Origin: an uncultured Erysipelotrichaceae bacterium
Lineage (GTDB): Bacteria; Bacillota_I; Bacilli_A; Erysipelotrichales; Erysipelotrichaceae
Assembly: GCA_905201565.1 (NCBI GenBank)
Contig: CAJKOS010000078.1
Coordinates: 1-8,101, forward strand
Reading direction: 5' to 3'
Length of the DNA stretch: 8,101 bases
Part shown: positions 1 through 5,646 of the stretch, piece after piece
Numbering within the stretch: position 1 is the stretch's first letter
Layout of the letters: each line of letters opens with the position of its first letter
Program-made: the position numbers and the translations under genes
The notes under the pieces: generated by a model
The model's database searches: none
Seen by the model: the letters and a program-made list of their open reading frames with translations, nothing else
Told to the model about the DNA's origin: nothing

Positions 1-23
1 AAAGATTGATGCGATCCAAAGCG

Positions 24-104
24 CTACTGGTGCTTCTCACGCGCGCGAATATTCATCAGATTATATTCCTCACTGTCTTCTGAAACCGTTATTTTTTTAT
101 TCAT
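24..104 (-). CDS. 26-residue reading frame, possible short peptide or frameshifted start of a membrane protein
   Basis: An ATG at 104 overlaps the TGA of the preceding gene by one base (TGATG), and the frame runs 26 codons to a TAG at 24-26. The peptide starts MNKKITVSEDSEEYN and is charged and soluble-looking. No strong ribosome site precedes it, so expression would rely on coupling. Just before its end, a reading frame one base back encodes the hydrophobic run APVALWIASIF (33 to 1), open to the window edge. This looks like the first turns of a membrane helix. Either this is a genuine tiny gene, or a base is missing near 30-36 and a longer membrane protein is broken here. Low confidence; sequence beyond position 1 decides. 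Confidence 0.35.
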   Translation of the reverse strand: MNKKITVSEDSEEYNLMNIRAREKHQ

Positions 105-418
105 CACATCATTAGCTCTACTGCTTCTTTTACTTCATCAGAGAATTCCTCAAGATCTTCTTTTTCAATGACATGATCTCTCAAAAGACTTACCAGATTG
201 GAATAGAACCTGGACCTTTTCATTTCCAAAACAACACCAGGTCTATTTTCATCAACATATATCCGATCATTCAGTTCCCAGAACTTCTTTCCGGCTGACT
301 TTGTTTCATCCTGTAACAGAGCTATATACTCCCCGATCAGTTTTTCCATGTATGCTTCCTGCCATTCTGGAACCTTTTTCCGGAACACTTTCCAGTCTCT
401 TTCTGCCACTTCTCTCAT
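104..418 (-). CDS. Conserved-looking small cytoplasmic protein, function unknown
   Basis: This is a 104-residue, highly charged, probably all-helical protein without a signal peptide, membrane segment or cysteine. The N-terminal half (EVAERDWKVFRKKVPEWQEA at 3-22) has regularly spaced tryptophans and basic residues. A middle stretch, MKRSRFYSNLVSLLRDHVI at 66-84, precedes an acidic end, EKEDLEEFSDEVKEAVELM. I recall proteins of this type and length in gut Bacillota, sometimes labelled multidrug transporter, which the absence of any membrane segment contradicts. No named domain is assigned. The start at 418 overlaps the J-domain stop (ATGA), and the stop overlaps the next ATG by one base. Its place in the hscC operon suggests an accessory factor or client, which is inference only. 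Confidence 0.8.
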   Translation of the reverse strand: MREVAERDWKVFRKKVPEWQEAYMEKLIGEYIALLQDETKSAGKKFWELNDRIYVDENRPGVVLEMKRSRFYSNLVSLLRDHVIEKEDLEEFSDEVKEAVELMM

Positions 419-1056
419 GATAATACATACTCCTTTACTGTTACCACAATTGACAAAACAAGAACCGCAATCATTACTGTCCAGGCGATGATGAGTTTGA
501 TGCGTATGTTCTTTTCTACCTTTGCCTTTGTTAAAGGCAGATGATATGCCTCAAGCATGGCATAGAACTTCTTGATATCCGCAACATTACCTTTGACTGG
601 AAGTGCCGAAAGATAGTTATCTGCTTCACTAACAACAATTGGATCATCAAGATACATGCGCATGATGTCATTTTGCATTAATTGATGTATCTTCTCTTCA
701 TTGACACAGGGAACATCCTTCAAAAGATGGCGGATAACCTCTATGCGATTAGATGAATCCATTGAAGAATGTACTTCGTTGAACAACTGGTCTGAACGCT
801 TCTGCCTTTTTACTTCTTCTACTTGTATCTCTTGCGCTTTCTTCTCTTGTTCAATTGCTGGTTCTTCTTTGACCTGCACTTCTTCTGCTTCTTTGCCACG
901 GGCATAGTCCATTGCCTGGCGGTATGCTTCCTGCAACAGGCGGAAACCATCCGGATCATCTTCCGGATGACAGGTTTTCACCTTTTCAGCATATGCCTTT
1001 TTGATTGACCGGATATCCTTTGTAGCTGAAATACCTAACAACTCCCATACACTCAT
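415..1056 (-). CDS. Tail-anchored J-domain co-chaperone with HPE motif (DjlB/DjlC-like partner of HscC)
   Basis: This 213-residue protein begins with a J domain (about 1-55): VWELLGISATKDIRSIKKAY, then the turn HPEDDPDGF at 30-38 and the LLQEAYRQAM helix. The central HPD that triggers Hsp70 ATPase is HPE here (H30, P31, E32). A charged Glu/Lys/Gln linker runs from 55 to 88, a helical central part from 90 to 180, and a single membrane segment at about 187-207 lies almost at the C-terminus. The topology is therefore an N-terminal cytoplasmic J domain tethered to the membrane by its tail, like E. coli DjlB and DjlC, the known co-chaperones of HscC. It overlaps hscC by ATGA at 1053-1056 and the next gene by ATGA at 415-418. 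Immediate linkage to hscC strongly implies that they work together, recruiting the Hsp70 to the inner membrane surface. Confidence 0.87.
   Translation of the reverse strand: MSVWELLGISATKDIRSIKKAYAEKVKTCHPEDDPDGFRLLQEAYRQAMDYARGKEAEEVQVKEEPAIEQEKKAQEIQVEEVKRQKRSDQLFNEVHSSMDSSNRIEVIRHLLKDVPCVNEEKIHQLMQNDIMRMYLDDPIVVSEADNYLSALPVKGNVADIKKFYAMLEAYHLPLTKAKVEKNIRIKLIIAWTVMIAVLVLSIVVTVKEYVLS
430..436 (-). promoter_or_regulatory. Ribosome binding site of the 104-residue gene, inside the J-domain gene
   Basis: AAAGGAG lies 11 bases upstream of the ATG at 418, within the codons after the membrane segment of the J-domain protein. It supports independent initiation as well as coupling through the ATGA overlap. 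Confidence 0.65.
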
Positions 1057-2795
1057 GCATAGAATCCTCCACCTTGATTTCCATCCTCTTCATTTGAAAA
1101 GAGTTCTTCTTCCACAAACGTACGCTCTTGTTCATAGTGGTCCATCATCTCATTTACCTTATCCACAAGTTCCATCTTTTTGCGGATGTTGTTAAGGGAA
1201 CGGAACTCTCTTACAAACTGCTGAGCAAATGCCTGGAAAGACTCCCTTTCTTCTTCATGCATCTCTTTGTAGAGCCTGTTCATCCTTTCAATCACCGCAT
1301 CAAAGTCTGCTTGTCTCGATAGTTGTAATGAAACCCGTTCAATACTTTCAATCGCCTGTCTGTTCCTGACCTTCTCTAATGTATGGGTATCGCCAATCTG
1401 ATACGAATAGACTTCATTAGTAGAAAGGATGCGCACTTCCACAAACAACATGGAATTGATGTCATAGGAATATGTCAGTTCAAACTCTTCCTGTCCCTTA
1501 TGATTTGTCGGAATCGGAATGATGATTTCTCCAAGCAGCAGGTTGTCCTTTGCATACATGTTTTCTCCCTGATAGACATGGATATGGATTTCCTTTTGCT
1601 TCTCTTTCAAGGCACAAAGATTGACGGTTTTTGTCACCGGAAGAATTGTATTGCGGCTGATAACAACCCTGGACAGGCTCTTTTGGGCATCCACTTCATT
1701 GTATACAGATGTACATAGTGAAAATGGACAGATATCTGTCAGAACAAGATCCTTGACCTCAGCATTTCTTTCATGAATACCGGTGTAGATGGCAAGTCCC
1801 TCAGCCACAAGTTTTTCCATTTCCTTCCCGGCAAGAATATCAAGGTTCAACAGTTCCTCAAGATACTCCTGTACCAGCGGCATACAGCAGGAACCACCCA
1901 CAAGAATCATACTGTCAAGATCCGATGGACGCATGCCACTGCCCTGCACTGCCTCAAGGATCACCGGTTTCATCTTTTCCAATACCGGCATACAGATATC
2001 TTTCAATATGTCACGGGTGATCACCGTCTCATATTGTTTTCCATTCACCTGAAGATACATCACTGCACTTTCCTTCTCACCAAGCAGAATCTTCACCCGT
2101 TCTGCTTCCCGCAACACTGCCATCTTTCTGTCTTCTGGCAATGAATCCAAGGAAAGTTTGTTTTCAGCCATAAAATACAATGCGATAGCACGGTCAAAGT
2201 CACTGCCACCAAGATGGTTATCTCCCGCAATTGAAAGAATGCTCACAACATTTTCAAAGCAGTCCACAATGGAAATATCCAGTGTTCCTCCACCAAAGTC
2301 CAATATCGCAAATGTTTCATAACTGTCCCCTGTATGACAGGCAAGTGCAGCAGCGCTGGGTTCATTGACCAGTCTTTCCGTCTTTACACCAAGCAATGTA
2401 CCAATGTGTCGTGTTGCTTCACGCTGCTTTGCATCAAAGTATGCTGGCACACTGATGATGACTTCTTCCACCTTTTCACCTAGATACTGTTCTGCATCAT
2501 AGATCAATTGCTTCACAACAAAAGAAGACAATTCTCCTGAAGAATATGACTTTCCATCCAGAACATATTTCTTGTCTGTACCCATTGTCCTTTTGAACAA
2601 GGAAGCACAATTCTCTGGTTCCAATACACTTTTCTCCCTGGCAATCTTACCGACGATGAACTTGTCATCTTTGATATAGACACAGCTCGGTGTCAGATAT
2701 TCACCAAAGACATTGGGAATGATTTCAGCCTGATTATGATGATAGACGGCACAAAGGCTGTTTGTTGTGCCAAGGTCAATGCCAATCACTGCCAT
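1053..2795 (-). CDS. hscC: Hsp70 family chaperone, HscC subfamily
   Basis: This is a 580-residue ATP-dependent chaperone. The nucleotide-binding domain (about 1-345) shows phosphate loop 1 GIDLGTTNS at 5-13, the catalytic lysine at 68 in FKRTMG, ISVPAYF at 114-120, NEPSAAALA at 144-152, phosphate loop 2 DFGGGTLD at 166-173 and the adenosine motif ILVGGSCCMP at 297-306. The linker is VKDLVLTD at 347-354. The peptide-binding beta domain (about 355-465) carries CPFSL, RNTILPV and VYQGEN, and a short helical tail follows to about 565. FGEYLTPS (30-37), LTDICP (352-357) and YSYDIN (442-447) match my memory of E. coli HscC (Hsc62), not DnaK, and the length is close to HscC (556) and below DnaK (638). 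The threonine that DnaK autophosphorylates is replaced by asparagine 193 in GDNHLGG, apparently also true of HscC. It ends in an ATGA overlap with its J-domain partner gene. The client is unknown. Confidence 0.92.
   Translation of the reverse strand: MAVIGIDLGTTNSLCAVYHHNQAEIIPNVFGEYLTPSCVYIKDDKFIVGKIAREKSVLEPENCASLFKRTMGTDKKYVLDGKSYSSGELSSFVVKQLIYDAEQYLGEKVEEVIISVPAYFDAKQREATRHIGTLLGVKTERLVNEPSAAALACHTGDSYETFAILDFGGGTLDISIVDCFENVVSILSIAGDNHLGGSDFDRAIALYFMAENKLSLDSLPEDRKMAVLREAERVKILLGEKESAVMYLQVNGKQYETVITRDILKDICMPVLEKMKPVILEAVQGSGMRPSDLDSMILVGGSCCMPLVQEYLEELLNLDILAGKEMEKLVAEGLAIYTGIHERNAEVKDLVLTDICPFSLCTSVYNEVDAQKSLSRVVISRNTILPVTKTVNLCALKEKQKEIHIHVYQGENMYAKDNLLLGEIIIPIPTNHKGQEEFELTYSYDINSMLFVEVRILSTNEVYSYQIGDTHTLEKVRNRQAIESIERVSLQLSRQADFDAVIERMNRLYKEMHEEERESFQAFAQQFVREFRSLNNIRKKMELVDKVNEMMDHYEQERTFVEEELFSNEEDGNQGGGFYA
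1066..1070 (-). promoter_or_regulatory. Ribosome binding site of the J-domain gene, inside hscC
   Basis: GGAGG lies nine bases upstream of the ATG at 1056, within the glycine-rich last codons of hscC. The overlapping stop and start plus a good site suggest that the two proteins are made in linked amounts. Confidence 0.7.
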
Positions 2796-2803
2796 AACAG
2801 AAT

Positions 2804-2810
2804 CTCCTTA
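2804..2810 (-). promoter_or_regulatory. Ribosome binding site of hscC
   Basis: TAAGGAG lies eight bases upstream of the ATG at 2795. It is the strongest ribosome site in the window and fixes the start, which is also where the family's N-terminal GIDLGTTNS motif requires it. Confidence 0.8.
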
Positions 2811-2815
2811 TGACC

Positions 2816-2821
2816 ATTATA
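2816..2821 (-). promoter_or_regulatory. Putative -10 box of the hscC operon promoter
   Basis: A perfect TATAAT begins two bases after the terminator T-run and ends 20 bases before the hscC ATG. Transcription would start near 2809, giving a leader of about 14 bases that still holds most of the ribosome site. The matching -35 region falls in the terminator stem and is a poor TTGACA match, so an activator, an alternative sigma factor or a weak promoter is possible. Confidence 0.45.
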
Positions 2822-2823
2822 CT

Positions 2824-2845
2824 AAAAACCCGAGAAATCCTCAGG
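2824..2845 (-). terminator. Short intrinsic terminator after the DUF1349 gene
   Basis: Directly after the TGA stop, CCTGAG (2840-2845) pairs with CTCGGG (2829-2834) across a five-base loop, including one G-T pair, followed by TTTTT at 2824-2828. The stem is only six pairs and the T-run is short, so termination may be partial, allowing some read-through into the chaperone genes. Confidence 0.6.
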
Positions 2846-3457
2846 TCACTGTTCATCAGGCTGTTGTCCATCATGTGCCTTCCACATACATGGAAACAAC
2901 GCAAAATTGGTAAAGACTGCCTTGAAGGATGAATCCTCGGGACTGCAGGCATAGATGCCAAAACTGATTTCATCCGTTGCTTTGGCAAGATGGGCAATGC
3001 GCATCTGATGGAAGGTAATGCCATCTGTGGAATTTTCAATACAGAAATCAGCTTCCCTGCGGCTCAGCCTGTACCACATCTCCTTTACTTCCGGTTGGAT
3101 TTCTACCGTTGCCCAGTCGGAATAACCACCATTTGTCACCACACTGCCAAGGTGGGCAAATGTCTCATTTTCATATTCTATAGAACCTTTGATCCAGTTT
3201 TCACTATCGAGGTATACCACTACCCCACACTGATCAAAACGATGATGGCTTTCTTTGAAATCAGTCTTTACCACAAAGGAAAAGTACTTTTCACTTGTCT
3301 TCATCTGAAATACCGGCGCATTGTCATTGCGGAAATGATAGTACGTCCTCTGCCATAAATCGGTATGTGGTTTTGTGACAACAGATACACTATCGTCTTT
3401 CACTTCATAAGAGGCTGGAACTCTTGTCCAGCTGAAATCCTGTAAATCAATCTTCAT
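2846..3457 (-). CDS. DUF1349 family protein (concanavalin A-like fold)
   Basis: This 203-residue soluble protein has no signal peptide or membrane segment. It is recognised as DUF1349, a beta-sandwich family related to concanavalin-like lectins and to yeast Ree1-type proteins; no enzymatic role is established for most members. Diagnostic stretches are FDQCGVVVYLDSENWIK at 74-90, the GSIEYENE segment at 91-98, GSVVTNGGYSDWAT at 104-117 and FGIYACSPEDSSFKAVF at 166-182. The ATG at 3457 is preferred because GGAG lies six bases upstream (3464-3467) and the length fits the family. The ATG at 3469 would add four residues but has only a weak AAGAAGAG site. The reading frame is open further upstream, but that part crosses the terminator and is not family-like. 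Flanking terminators and its own -10 box indicate a single-gene unit. The last dozen residues are polar and probably disordered. Confidence 0.87.
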   Translation of the reverse strand: MKIDLQDFSWTRVPASYEVKDDSVSVVTKPHTDLWQRTYYHFRNDNAPVFQMKTSEKYFSFVVKTDFKESHHRFDQCGVVVYLDSENWIKGSIEYENETFAHLGSVVTNGGYSDWATVEIQPEVKEMWYRLSRREADFCIENSTDGITFHQMRIAHLAKATDEISFGIYACSPEDSSFKAVFTNFALFPCMWKAHDGQQPDEQ

Positions 3458-3488
3458 GTCTTTCTCCATCTCAATTCTCTTCTTAAGT

Positions 3489-3494
3489 ATTATA
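3489..3494 (-). promoter_or_regulatory. Putative -10 box of the DUF1349 gene promoter
   Basis: A perfect TATAAT lies about 20 bases downstream of the preceding terminator and about 32 bases upstream of the DUF1349 start. With a 16 to 18 base spacer the -35 position falls in the terminator T-tract (TTTTCT or similar), a weak match to TTGACA. The placement between a terminator and a start codon supports the call; the poor -35 lowers confidence. Confidence 0.5.
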
Positions 3495-3512
3495 TGACTT
3501 ACCCAGATACAG

Positions 3513-3533
3513 AAAAAAGGGCTTTCGCCCTTA
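3513..3533 (-). terminator. Intrinsic terminator of the ABC transporter/hydrolase operon
   Basis: On the coding strand AAGGGC pairs with GCCCTT around a GAAA tetraloop (stem 3527-3532 with 3517-3522), and the downstream arm runs straight into a T-tract ending at 3513. The first arm includes the last two bases of the TAA stop of the hydrolase. A compact six-pair stem with a GNRA loop plus a T-run is a textbook Rho-independent terminator. Confidence 0.88.
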
Positions 3534-4601
3534 ATACCAGATTTCTTTGACATCGGTATGAAATGGGAGGACGATGTCAAACTGGTTGTTTTCTACAAGT
3601 ACCTTTGCATCAAGGCGGCTGGAATGATGTGGGAATGGTGTATGTACGGCCTTTCCTTCATCTAACAGCTGTACGCAGAACGAACCCTTCTTGCGTCTGC
3701 CTGTCAATATGACAACAGCTTCTTTTGCAAGCATCTCCTTGACAAATGTGCGGTTATCTTCCCGCATGAGATGGGTATCCGCAATCAGGATAATCTCTGC
3801 TTCTTCTGTTGGTGTGCGCATGGCAACTTCATATGCCTCAAGGAAGGCGAGCTTTGTCTCTTCCTGCATCCATGCGGTATTTTCAAGCATCATCTCTTCC
3901 GCATTGACAAAGCGTTCATCCAAGGCAATACGGGAATCAGGAAATCTCTCCTTCAACAAATACAGGATTTCATTACCCCTGCCAAATGTCTGTACCGGCA
4001 GGATAACCTTACGCTTCTCTTCCCTGTACTTTTCGATCATTGACACAAGTTTATCCCTGAGAGTCGATGCATCTTCCTCACATGTATCATGTGCCATGTC
4101 CACCAGGGCAACATCCGCTTTCATGCCATGCGGTACATCTGTCGCATAGACAAGGGAGTTTGCCTGGTAATCACCCGAAAAGAAGAACGTCTTATCCTCT
4201 GTTTTGATCTGATACCAGAGAGAACCCGGACAATGTCCACTTCTTCCATAGATAACTTCTATTCCATCGCGTTCCAATGTACCTGGATACACATATGGAA
4301 GAGCTGTCCGGTTCTCATAGGTAATCCTGCAGAAACGGAATGTATCTTCGGTTGCGATGAGTTCTCCATGGAAACCCTTGTTTAAAAGATAGTCCAATGC
4401 CCCGGTATGATCCTTATGGGCATGTGTGAGAAACAGATAATCTGTCGCTTCAGCTTCTTCATGGGAAATATGCGGTTCTGGATGAGGATCTGTATCGAGA
4501 ATCCCACAATCCACCATCACATAGCGGGATGGTTTGTATTCCACCATGAAACAGCTTCTGCCATGTTCACCATATCCACCTTTAATTTTGAGATTGTTCA
4601 T
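3531..4601 (-). CDS. Metallo-beta-lactamase fold hydrolase, beta-CASP-like, coupled to the ABC operon
   Basis: This is a cytoplasmic metal-dependent hydrolase of about 356 residues with no signal peptide. Numbered from the ATG at 4601, the metal-binding signature is HAHKDH at 60-65 (H60, H62, D64, H65), followed by GHCPGS with H123 and FSGDY with D144, the expected order for a two-metal site. LPVQTFGRGNEIL at 201-213 resembles the GRxQELL element of beta-CASP proteins. FPHHSS at 323-328 and LPFHT at 345-349 provide the late histidines of that group. Beta-CASP enzymes usually cut RNA, but this one is shorter than RNase J or CPSF73 relatives, so the substrate is unknown. In-frame alternative starts are GTG at 4619 and ATG at 4607; 4601 was preferred because the protein then begins at the first beta strand. 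No start has a clear ribosome site, consistent with coupling to the overlapping ATPase gene. Transcription ends in the hairpin starting at its stop codon. Confidence 0.85.
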   Translation of the reverse strand: MNNLKIKGGYGEHGRSCFMVEYKPSRYVMVDCGILDTDPHPEPHISHEEAEATDYLFLTHAHKDHTGALDYLLNKGFHGELIATEDTFRFCRITYENRTALPYVYPGTLERDGIEVIYGRSGHCPGSLWYQIKTEDKTFFFSGDYQANSLVYATDVPHGMKADVALVDMAHDTCEEDASTLRDKLVSMIEKYREEKRKVILPVQTFGRGNEILYLLKERFPDSRIALDERFVNAEEMMLENTAWMQEETKLAFLEAYEVAMRTPTEEAEIILIADTHLMREDNRTFVKEMLAKEAVVILTGRRKKGSFCVQLLDEGKAVHTPFPHHSSRLDAKVLVENNQFDIVLPFHTDVKEIWY

Positions 4602-5646
4602 ATGCATACAGTTTATCACACTGGAAGGTCAGCCAACCATTTTCTCCACGTGTGAGATTATCTTTATGCAGGAAAGTCACTTCTTCACCATCTTCTGTGC
4701 GGGCAATGACACGATATGTGCCACCTTCAAATGTAGGCATAACCACTTCTACCGGAATGGCATTGTCCTGCTTTTCTTTTGTATAGACACAATCTTCTGG
4801 TCTGAAGTACAGATCACAAGTGCTGTCACCGCTGAAATGCAATGCTTTGAACTTCACGCTGCCCTTTGTAAACTGACCATAGTCACCTTCTTTGTTATCG
4901 AGGGTTGCTTTCATGTGGTTGCCAGCCCCAAGCAGTCCTGCTACAACAGCAGAAGCAGGTCTTTCATAACACTCCACCGGTGTAGCAATCTGGTCGATGA
5001 GACCATTGTTCATGACAACAATTCTGTCTGCCATGGCAAATGCCTCAGATGGGTCATGGGTAACATGGAATACCGTTGTATGGAGTTCACGGAAGATCTG
5101 TGCCATTTCGGTTCTCATCTCAATGCGCAGCTGTACATCGAGGTTACAGAGCGGTTCATCAAGAAGGATGATAGCAGGAGACATGATCAATGCACGGGCA
5201 ATCGCAACACGCTGCTGCTGACCACCGGAAAGCTCGGATGGATACTGATCCATCAAACCTTCCAGATGGAGTAAAGACACCATTTTGGAAAGCTTTTCTT
5301 CACAAGTCTTTTCATCGGTCTTCTTCAATCTGAGACCGTAGAGAACATTCTCCTTTGCACTCATATGAGGCCAGAGCGCAAAATCCTGGAATACCATATT
5401 GAGATCTCTTTTCTCAATTGGCGTCATCTTCTTTGACGTCGTGACAGGTGTTCCATTGAGGATGACCTGTCCATCATCAATGCCAAGAATCCCGGCAATA
5501 ATATTGAGCATTGTACTCTTACCGCAACCAGAAGGTCCAAGCACCGAGATGATCTCTCCCTTTTCTACATCGAGGGATACACCCTTGAGCACTTCCTTCT
5601 TCCCATAACTTTTATGAATATTTTCAAGCTTCAGTATTGTTTCCAT
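4582..5646 (-). CDS. ABC transporter ATP-binding protein (FbpC/PotA-like) with TOBE-like C-terminus
   Basis: This 354-residue ATPase powers the transporter; two copies should dock on the fused permease. All nucleotide-binding motifs are intact: Walker A GPSGCGKST at 37-45, the Q-loop glutamine at 87 within VFQDFALWPHM, the signature LSGGQQQR at 139-146, Walker B IILLDEP at 159-165, the D-loop NLD at 168-170 and the switch histidine at 197. FALWPHM and the roughly 120-residue C-terminal extension (from about 240, with a YFRPEDC segment at 280-286 as in TOBE domains) place it in the iron(III)/phosphonate/polyamine importer class. Its start lies inside the permease gene, with an AAGGGAG ribosome site at 5659-5665 about 12 bases upstream of the ATG. 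Its TAA stop lies inside the next gene, a 20-base overlap if that gene starts at 4601. Substrate cannot be read from the ATPase. Confidence 0.94.
   Translation of the reverse strand: METILKLENIHKSYGKKEVLKGVSLDVEKGEIISVLGPSGCGKSTMLNIIAGILGIDDGQVILNGTPVTTSKKMTPIEKRDLNMVFQDFALWPHMSAKENVLYGLRLKKTDEKTCEEKLSKMVSLLHLEGLMDQYPSELSGGQQQRVAIARALIMSPAIILLDEPLCNLDVQLRIEMRTEMAQIFRELHTTVFHVTHDPSEAFAMADRIVVMNNGLIDQIATPVECYERPASAVVAGLLGAGNHMKATLDNKEGDYGQFTKGSVKFKALHFSGDSTCDLYFRPEDCVYTKEKQDNAIPVEVVMPTFEGGTYRVIARTEDGEEVTFLHKDNLTRGENGWLTFQCDKLYAYEQSQN

Noticed and set aside
39..47. Alternating CG run (gcgcgcg) near the window start
   Set aside because: It is only about nine bases and lies within a reading frame encoding Arg-Ala-Arg, so there is no basis for calling it a structural or regulatory element.
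790..905. Strong purine/pyrimidine strand bias resembling a repeat tract
   Set aside because: It is explained by the Glu/Lys/Gln-rich linker of the J-domain protein. The apparent repeats (VQVKEE, IQVEEV) are imperfect and not tandem at the DNA level.
3458..3580. A longer N-terminus for the DUF1349 protein, starting at 3580
   Set aside because: It would overlap the hydrolase end, run through the terminator hairpin and the -10 box, and add 41 residues unlike the family. The ATG at 3457 has a ribosome site and fits the usual length.
3691..4149. A 152-codon open frame on the plus strand
   Set aside because: It is antisense to the conserved part of the metallo-hydrolase. The serine-rich, domain-free translation looks like a shadow of the opposite strand.
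4534..5274. A 246-codon open frame on the plus strand
   Set aside because: It lies antisense to the ABC ATPase, whose motifs are intact. The translation is rich in Cys, His and Phe with no recognisable domain, as expected for a shadow frame.
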